A stretch of 64,000 nt of DNA, taken from assembly GCA_013388685.1 (NCBI GenBank), contig JACAET010000055.1, positions 1-64,000 of the forward strand, given 5' to 3'. Of the stretch, positions 16,796 to 25,204 are shown in pieces. The first letter of the stretch is position 1. Every line of letters starts with the position of its first letter. The notes under the pieces were generated by a model. That model searched no databases and was not told the DNA's origin. It worked only from the letters and a program-made list of their open reading frames with translations. This DNA is from Chloroflexota bacterium (lineage in GTDB: Bacteria > Chloroflexota > Anaerolineae > Anaerolineales > Villigracilaceae). Made by a program: the position numbers and the translations under genes.

Positions 16796-17779
16796 CTACC
16801 GCCGCCCCTGCGATTCCGTAAGCGCGCGCTTGTGCGCCCGCGCCTTTCGCCAGCGGTTGTAATGCTTTTGCAGGACGCCCAACCCGAACAGGCTCAGAAA
16901 TGCAAAAACGATCCGCTTCCATTCCACGAGAGCGGTAGCTGGATGCGCGATGAGACTCCGCGCATAGGATTGAAACGACTCCCGGGCTTTTCCCGCGTCG
17001 AGGAGGTATCTCCCATTTATCCGCAGCGCCGCGGCGCGTGACTGTCGGCGGATTCGCCCCAACGAGGCGGATACCCGGCTGTCGCCCTCCGCCCACTCCA
17101 AAATGCGGAAGGCTTCCTCGCCGAACTTCGCCGCCTGCAACACGTTCTTGGCGGATTCGTGAAATCGCCCCGCTGCCCAACGTTCGGCGACATAGACCAG
17201 CGGGGCAAGAGCCGCCATGCGAATCCACAGATGATGGTCGAGGAGAAAGTGGAAGGAGGGGTCGAGGAAGCCAGCCTTGAGCAAAACGCCGCGCCGCATG
17301 AAGACGGCGGGCTGTCCGAGGATGTGGAAGGTGAGCAGGTCTTCCAACCCCCATTGGGCATAATGCGGAAAGTGAATCGCTTCACCTTTTTCGTCCACGG
17401 CAACGGTGTTGCCATACACCAGCCCCGCCGCGGGGTGCGACTCGAAGGCTTTGACCGCCGCCGTCACTGCGCCGGGAAAGTAGAAATCGTCGGAGTTCAG
17501 CCAGGCAAGAATGTCGCCTTGCGCGCGCGCCAGTCCCTTGTTGATGGCTTCCGCCTGCCCGCTGTCCTTTTCAGAGACCCAGTATGCCAGATGGTTTTCA
17601 TATTTTTGGATGATCTCCACCGACCCATCGGTGGAGGCGCCGTCAATGACGATGTATTCGATGCGCGGGTAATCCTGCTCGAGGACGGAACGCAGGGTTT
17701 GTTCGAGGTAGCGCGCTTGATTGTAGGAAGGGGTTACAATCGAGACAAGAGGCTGGTGGGGTAACGACAGCAGGTTCAA
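16796..17779 (-). CDS. Family 2 glycosyltransferase (paralogue of the following gene)
   Basis: The 327-residue protein has [39 protein letters not shown] and [15 protein letters not shown], the GT2 nucleotide-sugar and metal motifs. A longer C-terminal part ends in a hydrophobic and basic tail (FAFLSLFGLGVLQKHYNRW). The 18-base spacing to the next gene and 16-base spacing to the upstream DUF115 gene argue for one operon. Confidence 0.9.
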   Translation of the reverse strand: MNLLSLPHQPLVSIVTPSYNQARYLEQTLRSVLEQDYPRIEYIVIDGASTDGSVEIIQKYENHLAYWVSEKDSGQAEAINKGLARAQGDILAWLNSDDFYFPGAVTAAVKAFESHPAAGLVYGNTVAVDEKGEAIHFPHYAQWGLEDLLTFHILGQPAVFMRRGVLLKAGFLDPSFHFLLDHHLWIRMAALAPLVYVAERWAAGRFHESAKNVLQAAKFGEEAFRILEWAEGDSRVSASLGRIRRQSRAAALRINGRYLLDAGKARESFQSYARSLIAHPATALVEWKRIVFAFLSLFGLGVLQKHYNRWRKARAHKRALTESQGRR

Positions 17780-17795
17780 GTTCGGGAAAGATGCG

Positions 17796-18602
17796 TTAGA
17801 ACAGAGAGGTGTAATCCACTTTGGGGAAGATGGTCAGTTTGCCGCCGACTGTCGCATCCAAAACTTCGCGTCCCGCTTTACGATAGGCTTCGCGAGCGAG
17901 GGCATAGCCGATCTCAGAGGTATCGAGGTCGGGCAGTTGCCAGCGGAAGCCCTTGCCGAAGTAACGCGGGTCGAAGTGATTGGGGTCGTCGCCGGTGGAT
18001 ACAACGGTCTTGTTGGCGTCGCCTTTGGAGGTGAAGTTGTGATCCACGCCAACGAGGATGACCTGCTCGAATCCCATGTAGAAGGCGAGTTGCAGGGCAA
18101 CGTTGGTCACGGTGGCGCCCTCCCAGATGCGGCGGGTCATGTCGTAAGCGAACTTTGGACCGGTGTACGTGGTGTAGAGGAAAATCATATCCGCGGGCAT
18201 GCGCTGGAAGTGGCGGTTGGAATGCCAGGCGACGAATTTGGGAATGGGCAGGGCGGCGATCTCGTCGGCGCATTGTTCGATGACTAGGTCGTTGATGGAG
18301 ACGAAGTAGGTCGTCGTGAATCCAAGTTCGGGGAAGAGCAGGTAGATGCGGTTCATCCCGAAGGTGAATTCATTTTTGAGTTGGGTCAGGTCGGTTTGCT
18401 TGAGGCTGGGTCCATTGCCAAGGATGAAACAACGCTCGCCTTTATGAATGTTGAAATACTCCGCCATCCGCCGGCGGCTCCGTCTACGCCAGGGATGCAG
18501 GTACGCATCCGGCACCTGCGGCAGGCGGCGGACCGCATCGTAGGAATTTTTGACGACCTGTAAAAGCGGGCTGGGAAGAACGGATTTCAGCGCTTGCTTC
18601 AT
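17796..18602 (-). CDS. DUF115 (MptE-like) protein, possible surface-glycan transferase
   Basis: The 268-residue protein contains the DUF115 signature GERCFILGNGPSLKQTDL near 50-67. It continues with FGMNRIYLLFPELGFTTTYFVSIND and the conserved VILVGVDHNFTSKGD. DUF115 domains occur in motility accessory factors that glycosylate flagellins and in archaeal 6-hydroxymethylpterin pyrophosphokinases (MptE). In this setting, between glycosyltransferases, a sugar-transfer role fits better than a pterin one, but this is inference. Its ATG overlaps the stop of the upstream small membrane gene (ATGA). Confidence 0.8.
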   Translation of the reverse strand: MKQALKSVLPSPLLQVVKNSYDAVRRLPQVPDAYLHPWRRRSRRRMAEYFNIHKGERCFILGNGPSLKQTDLTQLKNEFTFGMNRIYLLFPELGFTTTYFVSINDLVIEQCADEIAALPIPKFVAWHSNRHFQRMPADMIFLYTTYTGPKFAYDMTRRIWEGATVTNVALQLAFYMGFEQVILVGVDHNFTSKGDANKTVVSTGDDPNHFDPRYFGKGFRWQLPDLDTSEIGYALAREAYRKAGREVLDATVGGKLTIFPKVDYTSLF

Positions 18603-18952
18603 GCGGGCAGAAATTCCCTGCGAGCCATGATAAGGGCGGTCAGCGCGGCAAGGTTCGATAAGACGAAGAGCAGGTCCGGCAAACCGAACTGGTCGAAGAG
18701 AGGCAGGAGGATGTTCACGGCAAGCACAAAAACCGAAAAATAGAAAAAGAATTTCGTCCCTTTGTGCAATTGGAAGGCGCAGAACACCATGAACGCCGCG
18801 TCGAGGAACATCAGGGCTGCATAGAACGCGTATAACCCCGCCCCGGCGGGGTTGGCGCCAATGCGTATCAGCGAGCCGATTCCAAAAGCGATCAGGATCG
18901 CCGCAGTGAGAGAAAACCCATAGCGCGTGAGTTGAAAAGGTGTGAGTTTCAT
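18599..18952 (-). CDS. Small four-helix membrane protein, unknown function
   Basis: The 117-residue protein is almost entirely four hydrophobic helices with short polar turns (MKLTPFQLTRYGFSLT start, C-terminal RREFLPA). I do not recognise a family. It overlaps the DUF115 gene by four bases (ATGA) and lies two bases from the SDR gene, so it is part of the glycan operon. The coupling suggests it acts with the products beside it. Confidence 0.7.
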   Translation of the reverse strand: MKLTPFQLTRYGFSLTAAILIAFGIGSLIRIGANPAGAGLYAFYAALMFLDAAFMVFCAFQLHKGTKFFFYFSVFVLAVNILLPLFDQFGLPDLLFVLSNLAALTALIMARREFLPA

Positions 18953-18954
18953 GT

Positions 18955-19713
18955 TTACTCCGTACTCAATCTTGCGGTCGCGCCGCCATCCACCACCAGC
19001 GCCTGACCGGTCATGAACGACGATTGTTCGTTGTCCGCGAGGAAGTAGATGGCGTGGGCAATCTCTTCGGGCCTGCCGACCTTCCCGCTGACGGTCTTCC
19101 GCGCGAGATTATCGAGCCGTTCCTGCACGTCGCCGCCGCCCACATGCCCGCGATTCAATCCCGCGCGCAGCATGGGGGTGTCCACTGCGCCGGGCAGGAT
19201 GGCATTGACGCGGATGTGATCGGGGGCAAATTCGATTGCCATGGCGCGTGTCAGGGCAAGCAGCCCACCCTTGGAAGCGGCGTACGCGGCAATGTTGGCG
19301 GAGGTCTGTATCGCGTGAACCGAAGAGACGTTCACAATCGCCCCGCCGTTCCCGGCTTTGAGAAGCGGATGCGCCAGTTTGACGCCCAGGAACACCGAGC
19401 GCAGGTTCGACGCCATGACCGCGTCCCACTCTTCCACGGTGGTTTCGATCAACGGCTTGGCAACCTGCATGGCGGCGTTGTTGATCAGCCCATCCAGCGA
19501 GCCGGTGAATTCGTGCACCCTCGCGAAGATGAATTCCATGTCCTCGCCGCGCGAAATATCCGCCTGAATGAACAATCCATCCGGCGGGAAACCATCACCG
19601 AAATCGGAACGGTCCACACCGATCACACGCCAGTCTTTTTCTGCAAACAGCGCAACCGTGGCGCGACCGATTCCTCCCGCCGCGCCGGTGACGAGAACCG
19701 TCTTTGCCGTCAT
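18955..19713 (-). CDS. Short-chain dehydrogenase/reductase (SDR)
   Basis: The 252-residue classical SDR has the cofactor motif TGAAGGIGRA near residue 11, NNAAMQ near 87, the catalytic Ser in NVSSVHA and YAASK (Tyr-x3-Lys) near 150, and a normal C-terminal end (GQALVVDGG). The ATG at 19713 overlaps the stop of the hydroxyacid dehydrogenase (ATGA). The three neighbouring genes (SDR, 2-hydroxyacid dehydrogenase, CMP-sugar synthetase) are coupled and likely act in one pathway making an activated sugar acid. The substrate is unknown. Confidence 0.9.
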   Translation of the reverse strand: MTAKTVLVTGAAGGIGRATVALFAEKDWRVIGVDRSDFGDGFPPDGLFIQADISRGEDMEFIFARVHEFTGSLDGLINNAAMQVAKPLIETTVEEWDAVMASNLRSVFLGVKLAHPLLKAGNGGAIVNVSSVHAIQTSANIAAYAASKGGLLALTRAMAIEFAPDHIRVNAILPGAVDTPMLRAGLNRGHVGGGDVQERLDNLARKTVSGKVGRPEEIAHAIYFLADNEQSSFMTGQALVVDGGATARLSTE

Positions 19714-20666
19714 CGTTCCTCTTTCTCGAATTTCATCCCCAAACCTTCCACCAGATTTTTGATCGTGTTCCAATGCACCCGCTCCCATGCGGCGGGGCTG
19801 GAATTGGCGTTGTGTGGAGCGAGCATGATGTTATCCATTTTCAATAACGGACTATCCAGCGGAAGCGGTTCCACCTCGAAGACGTCCAATGCGGCTCCTC
19901 CCAGACCTCCAGCCTGCAACGCCGCAATGAGCGCCTGCTCCTCGACGATTGGTCCGCGAGCGGTGTTGATGAGCACAGCAGTGGGTTTCATCTTTTTCAG
20001 CGTTTCGGCGTTGATGAGATGGTAGGAGGTGGGGTTGAGATCGCAGTTGATGGAAACGAAATCGGAATTGGCAAGCAGAGTGGCGAGATCGGTCATTTCG
20101 ATGCCGGTCTCGGTGACGAAGACATGATCGATCTCGACGATGTCCGTGCCGTAGACTTTCATGCCAAAGGCGCGGGCGCGGCGGGTGACGGCCTTGCCGA
20201 TGTTTCCCACACCGACCACGCCCAGGGTGCATTCACTGAGGGTCCTGCCGGGAATTTTTTCCCATTTGCCGCTTTTCATTTCCCTGTCCATCCACGGCTG
20301 ACGGCGGACGAAGGCAAGCACGTAGCCGAGAACCGTGTCGGCGACAGGGGTGGTGAAAGCGTTCGGGGTGCGTCCAATTTTGATCGCATGCCGGGAGCAG
20401 GCGTCGGCGTCAATCGAATCGATACCCGTCCCCCACTTGGAGATGACCTTGAGACGCGGCGAACAGGCTTCGATGACGTGCGCAGTGTAGCGGTCGTCTC
20501 CGCAAATGGCGCCGTCGAACTGACCGGCGTATTTCAGCAGGTCATCCGCCTCCATACGTTCCTGCACAGCAGGGACGATGAGTTCGATGCCGTATCGGTC
20601 GAAGACGGGCTTGAAGCGATCCAGGAAGGGGATCATATAGGGGGCGGTGAAAAGAACGGTGGGCAT
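19710..20666 (-). CDS. D-isomer-specific 2-hydroxyacid dehydrogenase (PGDH-like)
   Basis: The 318-residue protein has the family order: an N-terminal catalytic half, NAD motif GVVGVGNIGKAVTRRARAFGMKVYGTD near 148-174, NCDLNPTSYHLINAETLKKMKPTAVLINTARGPIVEE (catalytic Arg region), and a C-terminal DVFEVEPLP with APHNANSS. The usual catalytic His of HI/HxGA is replaced around APHNANS, where His is kept. It is probably not serine-pathway SerA because it lacks the ACT domain and sits among surface-sugar genes. It shares one base with the stop of the upstream cytidylyltransferase (TAATG). Confidence 0.88.
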   Translation of the reverse strand: MPTVLFTAPYMIPFLDRFKPVFDRYGIELIVPAVQERMEADDLLKYAGQFDGAICGDDRYTAHVIEACSPRLKVISKWGTGIDSIDADACSRHAIKIGRTPNAFTTPVADTVLGYVLAFVRRQPWMDREMKSGKWEKIPGRTLSECTLGVVGVGNIGKAVTRRARAFGMKVYGTDIVEIDHVFVTETGIEMTDLATLLANSDFVSINCDLNPTSYHLINAETLKKMKPTAVLINTARGPIVEEQALIAALQAGGLGGAALDVFEVEPLPLDSPLLKMDNIMLAPHNANSSPAAWERVHWNTIKNLVEGLGMKFEKEER

Positions 20667-21340
20667 TAGCGGCTTTCCAGTCTCATCTGCATGAGGATGT
20701 CGGCAATTTGAAAATCGGACTCTTCGTCAATATCCACCGCTTCGAGGCGGGGAATTTCGAACATCAACGGGCGGTCACCGATGCGGTGGCGTTTTTTCAA
20801 CAGGTTCTCGCGGGTGAAAATGTAAATGCACGAATTTTCCTCATACATGGGAGGCAGGTCCTGTGTCTGGATCAGTTCGTGAGGATTGTGATTGACTGCG
20901 TTCCCATCCTTGTCGTAAAAGCGCGTCTGCCAGCGGGTGACGGAAAAAAGCGAATCGTATTTTGGGTAATTGGTCATTAGTAATTGGATCGCGCAAGAAA
21001 TGGTTTCGGCTTTGAGCAATGGATTGGTGCTGTGCGTCTGCAAATAAAAATCGGCGGGGAACTGCGCCGTGTCGTGGATGAGGATTTCGTTCATGGGGAT
21101 GTCGTCGGCGCGGAGGTGTTCAGGGCGAACGATGACCTTCACCTGCGGAAAGTCTTTGCGCAACCCGTCCATGACGGGGTCGGAGTCCGTATCCACAACG
21201 ATTTGATGTACTTCGGGCACGGCGAGAAGCGTCTCGATGATGTGCCTGTAGAGCGGCTTTCCCGCAAGGTCGCGGTAATTTTTGCCGGGCACGCGCTGGC
21301 TATGGTGCCGCATGGGGACGAGGGCAACGAGTTTGGTCAT
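20666..21340 (-). CDS. Acylneuraminate (CMP-sugar) cytidylyltransferase-like protein
   Basis: The 224-residue protein has the NeuA/KdsB-type nucleotide motif ALVPMRHHSQRVPGKNYRDLAGKPLYRHIIE (R-x-x-S-x-R-x-x-x-K-N). It continues with VDTDSDPVMD, the QTHSTNPLLKAETI pattern (Q-x-TSPL-like), and ends with EAVDIDEESDFQIAD, the acidic metal-binding signature. It activates a sugar acid such as a nonulosonate or KDO-like compound with CTP. No nonulosonate synthase (NeuB-type) gene lies in the window, so the exact sugar is open. Confidence 0.88.
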   Translation of the reverse strand: MTKLVALVPMRHHSQRVPGKNYRDLAGKPLYRHIIETLLAVPEVHQIVVDTDSDPVMDGLRKDFPQVKVIVRPEHLRADDIPMNEILIHDTAQFPADFYLQTHSTNPLLKAETISCAIQLLMTNYPKYDSLFSVTRWQTRFYDKDGNAVNHNPHELIQTQDLPPMYEENSCIYIFTRENLLKKRHRIGDRPLMFEIPRLEAVDIDEESDFQIADILMQMRLESR

Positions 21341-21343
21341 TGA

Positions 21344-22276
21344 TCAATGATTATACCGAATCGGCTCGACGCCGCGTCTTTTATCATCGTTCCTTCTGCG
21401 CTCGCGCGGATAGTAGAACGTCTCGCGCAACTGCGGGGTGACCAGGCTCGTCTCGCGGTGACCCATTCTCGTTCCATGAAACTGCATGGAACGAAACCAG
21501 AAGATCGAAACAATGTTCTTCAACAACACGCCATCTCGTGCCGCGTGCCACAGGTCGCTGAAGATGTTCGTGGCGGTCAGTCGGACGAAATCGTAAAGAT
21601 TGAAGTGCGCTTCGGGGTAAATCTTCCGCAGCGCCATGGCTTCGCGGCGGTAACGGTTATAGACCCCGCGCGGCGTCTCGTTGTGAACGTGAATAATCTC
21701 GGCTTCGGCTATGTACGCAATCTTATAGCCCTGTTCCCTTGCCCAATTGCCCCATTCCACATCCTCCAACCCGGTCAACGTTTCATCGTAGGGATGCCGC
21801 TCCCACAAACTGCGGCGGATGGCGGCGTTGGCGTTGTTGCAAAAGGCAGTGGGCTGGTCCAGGTTGCTCACCTCCGGATACCATTGATGAAAGATTTGCT
21901 GTTCCGAAAATTTTGCGGTTGCCGGTCCGCGCTGTTTGCCATAGGTTAACGCCACCTTCTCATCCTCAAACGGACACAGCAGGCTCTCCAGCCAGTCGGG
22001 ATAGACGGGATAGACATGCGCGCTGGCAATGACGACCCATTCACGCCTCGCCGCCCGGACCCCGAAATTGAGCGACCGCCCAAACGTAAACTCCGCCGGC
22101 GGGATCCGCACAATGCGCGCGCCAAAGGATTCTGCAATCGAAACAGTTCTATCAGTCGAGCCCGAATCGACGAGGATGATCTCCACATCTTGTATCGTCT
22201 GCTGACGGATCCCCTCCAGCAAACGCCCAATGTGCTTCTCTTCGTTGTATGCGCGAACGACAATGGAACAGTTCAT
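21344..22276 (-). CDS. Family 2 glycosyltransferase
   Basis: The 310-residue GT2 protein starts CSIVVRAYNEEKHIGRLLEGIRQQ, followed by ILVDSGSTDRTV. It has NNANAAIRRSLWERHPYDETLTGLEDVEWGNWAREQG, the C-terminal acceptor loop with ED motif, and ends with basic residues (YYPRERRRNDDKRRG). The ATG at 22276 overlaps the stop codon of the large GT-C gene (ATGA), which favours it over an in-frame TTG two codons upstream. It is more distant from the paralogue pair at 16-17.8 kb. Confidence 0.9.
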   Translation of the reverse strand: MNCSIVVRAYNEEKHIGRLLEGIRQQTIQDVEIILVDSGSTDRTVSIAESFGARIVRIPPAEFTFGRSLNFGVRAARREWVVIASAHVYPVYPDWLESLLCPFEDEKVALTYGKQRGPATAKFSEQQIFHQWYPEVSNLDQPTAFCNNANAAIRRSLWERHPYDETLTGLEDVEWGNWAREQGYKIAYIAEAEIIHVHNETPRGVYNRYRREAMALRKIYPEAHFNLYDFVRLTATNIFSDLWHAARDGVLLKNIVSIFWFRSMQFHGTRMGHRETSLVTPQLRETFYYPRERRRNDDKRRGVEPIRYNH

Positions 22277-24306
22277 TGGCAAAACAGTTCATCAATATAG
22301 GTTTGCATTTCGGGAGCAAGGGGATATCCATGTTCCGTCATTGCGTTGAGATTTTGGCAGGCAAGCTGGCGGTAAAAAGATTCTTCGCTGATGCGGGTGG
22401 AGAGTCCTTTGACTTGTTGTTGATCGCCAAGATAAGCATATGCCTGCAAAAAAGGCATCCATTCCACCAGGTCGTTCGGGGTGAGATTGCTCTTTTGCGC
22501 CTCATCACCCAAACGGGCAACTTCCTCCCAGTTACCCTGCTGGCGTGCCAGATCGGCCTTTTGATAATAGTAACACCAGCCGCGCGGCAGTTCGGAACCA
22601 AACCCATAGAGCGGCACGGCGGGAAAATCTGCATCCGTCACAACATTTTCAACCTTCGAATGGCGGTACGCAGCATGAACAAAGGGCGGATCGTTGACGG
22701 AAAGATCGGGCCAGCGCGGGTCGAGGACATGCACACAAGCGGTGGGCGATGGTTGGGACAGGATGAGTTGATTCTTGTAATTCGTCTCGGTGTGGACGAA
22801 CTTAATCACCAGGTCGGTTTGCTCGAAGGATTTGTTGCCATTGATGATTTGCAGGAGGCTGTCCGGTTCGAGCCGTGAGGCGGGCAGAGGAATATCCACC
22901 GGCATGTGTCCCTGCCAGTTTGGGTAGTAGATGAAATTGGCAGGACCCCACACCACATCGTTGCCGTCCGCATAATGGACGTTGGGATAGTACGCCACCA
23001 GCGTCGTCCCAGACCGGATACCCGGCGCCCGCCAGACAACCTGCCGCCAAAACCCGCCGATGATCTGCTCCTCCGTGACCGCCTGAGCGGCAAGTCCGTG
23101 ATGTGAAAGCGCCGCCAGCCCAATCAAGCCGGCAAGCAGGGCAGAACGCAGCGTCTTCGGAAAGACCGAATAGAGCAAACCGCTCAAGAAGACCACGCCT
23201 GCCAGGGAGGCGGGAAGCGTGTATTGGGAAATGCGCTCAAAGGTCACAACACGGTTGGCAAGAACAACCGGCAACACCCCCCCCAGCGTTCCAAGGAATC
23301 CGACCCACAGCAATTCCCTGCGCCACGTGCCGTCTTTGCCATTGGCGTCTTCCTCTTCGCTGCCCAGGTATCTGTTGGCAAGAGCGATCAGCACAAGGAT
23401 GAGGGCGGCAAACGCCAGACTGGTGAGAATGTCCCTCAGACGGTTGTTGTAAAAGTTTTGATAAAAGGGAACAACCCACGCAAAGAGCGCCACGTTCAAC
23501 CAACTGCGTGCCAGTTCGATGAGATGCCAGAGCATCGTCGTGGGTGAGGAGAGCAAGGCGCTCAACTGCGTTCCGGCATCCTGCGCCTTGCGCCAGTTAT
23601 CGAAGAGGAATTGATACCAGAAGAGAAAAACACCCGGAATGAGCAGGTGTGGGACATATCGTTTCAGTAGCGGGGCTGCTACAGCCGTCAAAGGTTCCTG
23701 TGGCATTTGACGACGAAGGTACAAATACACAGCCATCAACCGCAAGGCTTCCATGCCGATGGCGTATTCGACCAGCGCCAGGTATGCCCACCCCGAAAGC
23801 AGAGCGGCAACTGTCCAGCCGAGGCGCCCGGGCATGGCATCCGCTGAGACCGCCTTGAGCGTAAAGGCGATGGAGAATGCCTGCAACCCCACACTCAACA
23901 CATACGGCTGGAACTCGAATCCCGCCACCCACCACAGGAAACCGGGAAACAACATGAACAGCAAAGCCATGAAGAAATTCGAGCTGCGCTTCTTTTCCCA
24001 AATCAAATTGAACAGCCACCATGCGCCAATGCCGCCCAGCAGACGGGTGAGATACATGACAATGTGATAAGGCAACGGATTGAACCCAAACCACGAAAAA
24101 TACAGCGCATACAACGGTCCACGGATGGGACGGGTGTGCAGAGGGACCTCGATGAGCGCCCTCGCGCCGCTCACCAGCGCACCGTAGAGGAAATACCAGT
24201 CGTCGCGGTAGTAGCCCATCTCGCCGATGCGCGGCAGGTAGGTCAACCCCGCAATCAGCGCCAGCAGGAGAATTTCAAACCAGCGGCTTTGCGTCAGTCG
24301 TTTCAT
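22273..24306 (-). CDS. Large integral membrane GT-C-type glycosyltransferase or glycan-assembly protein
   Basis: The 677-residue protein has 10-12 predicted transmembrane helices in the first 450 residues, then a soluble, helical C-terminal region (about 430-677). An early extracytoplasmic loop has YYRDDWYFLYGA, matching the acidic D-D pattern near the first loop of GT-C enzymes (ArnT/PMT type). The tail from about 580 resembles TPR-like repeats (WEEVARLGDEAQKSNL, WMPFLQAYAYLGDQQ). No family is firmly recognised. It is coupled to the GT2 gene downstream and one base away from the sulfotransferase gene upstream. Confidence 0.65.
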   Translation of the reverse strand: MKRLTQSRWFEILLLALIAGLTYLPRIGEMGYYRDDWYFLYGALVSGARALIEVPLHTRPIRGPLYALYFSWFGFNPLPYHIVMYLTRLLGGIGAWWLFNLIWEKKRSSNFFMALLFMLFPGFLWWVAGFEFQPYVLSVGLQAFSIAFTLKAVSADAMPGRLGWTVAALLSGWAYLALVEYAIGMEALRLMAVYLYLRRQMPQEPLTAVAAPLLKRYVPHLLIPGVFLFWYQFLFDNWRKAQDAGTQLSALLSSPTTMLWHLIELARSWLNVALFAWVVPFYQNFYNNRLRDILTSLAFAALILVLIALANRYLGSEEEDANGKDGTWRRELLWVGFLGTLGGVLPVVLANRVVTFERISQYTLPASLAGVVFLSGLLYSVFPKTLRSALLAGLIGLAALSHHGLAAQAVTEEQIIGGFWRQVVWRAPGIRSGTTLVAYYPNVHYADGNDVVWGPANFIYYPNWQGHMPVDIPLPASRLEPDSLLQIINGNKSFEQTDLVIKFVHTETNYKNQLILSQPSPTACVHVLDPRWPDLSVNDPPFVHAAYRHSKVENVVTDADFPAVPLYGFGSELPRGWCYYYQKADLARQQGNWEEVARLGDEAQKSNLTPNDLVEWMPFLQAYAYLGDQQQVKGLSTRISEESFYRQLACQNLNAMTEHGYPLAPEMQTYIDELFCQ

Positions 24307-24307
24307 T

Positions 24308-25177
24308 TCACCAGTTGTGATCCTTTTCGTATCCCAGTTTGATCAACAGGTCTCCGGCAACGTCTTTGAAAATTGTCTTATGTTCTGCTGTAAAGTGTTT
24401 CTTCCATTCACCCGTCTTGCCGGAGCGGAAGGTGGGAGATTTCAACGGGTTGATGGAGGCTTCGAGAGAGTCGAGAATCAGGCTGCGGGGAGTCGGAAGC
24501 GGGACTCGGGTGAGGAAGTGATCGAGGATGCGGTTCAATGCCCGGACCCGGTCCTGAATCAAATCTTCGAAGTGAATGGTCAATACTTCGGGCTGATTCA
24601 ACCAGTCGAGATAGGGAGCGAAGCGCTCGGCAATGTTGGGGAATTCAAATCGCGCCTGCCCTGAGCCTGTCGAAGGGTCGGGGCGTCCCAACATGCTGAC
24701 GCGCAGACGCGTCCCAAAGTCTGGCAGCGAAGCGTAGTAGGCATGGTGAACGTGGCGCGCTTCCATCTCGGTGACGTAGAAGACGTGCGAGACGACCACA
24801 TCGCGCGGGTCGCGGAAGATGAAATAGGGGATGAATTTCGGCGAGCAGACACGGGCAACGGCTTCGGGGCGGGCAAAGAGATGCGCCGAGGCGACATCGC
24901 GCGGACGGAGCGCCTCGAGCCAGCGCAGCGCCTGCTCGGGCGTGCGCTTGACTCCGCTTTCGCCTTCGTATTCGGCATAGAAAGAGTGCAGGCGCCGGGC
25001 ATACGGCGCGACTTTCGAGAAGCCAAGCAGGATTTGGTCGAGCAGATGCGTGCCGCTTTTGGGAAAGGAAATACCCAGCAGGATGGGCAGGCTGGCAGGT
25101 TGAGCGAGGAAGCGCAGGCGCTGCAAAGTCTTTTCACTGTGATACACTGTGGAACGGATCAGCGATTTCCAGTCCAT
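24308..25177 (-). CDS. PAPS-dependent sulfotransferase with an in-frame palindromic insertion
   Basis: The 289-residue protein has the 5'-phosphosulfate loop GISFPKSGTHLLDQIL, then FIFRDPRDVVVSHVFY (3'-phosphate binding) and a C-terminal SGKTGEWKKHFT (the GxxGxWK loop). It is a well-supported sulfotransferase. Between residues about 166 and 175 the sequence RPDPSTGSGQARF is encoded by the short palindromic repeat CCCTGAGCCTGTCGAAGGG, which looks inserted into a loop without breaking the frame. The ATG at 25177 lies only 27 bases from the divergent acyltransferase start. A second sulfotransferase closes the other end of the glycan block. Confidence 0.88.
   Translation of the reverse strand: MDWKSLIRSTVYHSEKTLQRLRFLAQPASLPILLGISFPKSGTHLLDQILLGFSKVAPYARRLHSFYAEYEGESGVKRTPEQALRWLEALRPRDVASAHLFARPEAVARVCSPKFIPYFIFRDPRDVVVSHVFYVTEMEARHVHHAYYASLPDFGTRLRVSMLGRPDPSTGSGQARFEFPNIAERFAPYLDWLNQPEVLTIHFEDLIQDRVRALNRILDHFLTRVPLPTPRSLILDSLEASINPLKSPTFRSGKTGEWKKHFTAEHKTIFKDVAGDLLIKLGYEKDHNW
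24658..24678. repeat. In-frame palindromic repeat inside the sulfotransferase gene
   Basis: CCCTGAGCCTGTCGAAGGG is a short dispersed palindrome common in many environmental bacteria, here read as PSTGSGQ. The insertion keeps the frame. Confidence 0.7.
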
Positions 25178-25204
25178 GCAGGTATTTAACCATACTTTCA
25201 AGCC
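25178..25204. promoter_or_regulatory. 27-bp divergent promoter gap, probably leaderless both ways
   Basis: The gap contains CATACT (25191-25196) eight bases before the plus-strand ATG. On the minus strand TATGGT/TAAATA lies within ten bases of the opposite ATG. There is no room for two normal leaders with ribosome binding sites, and none is visible. Confidence 0.4.
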
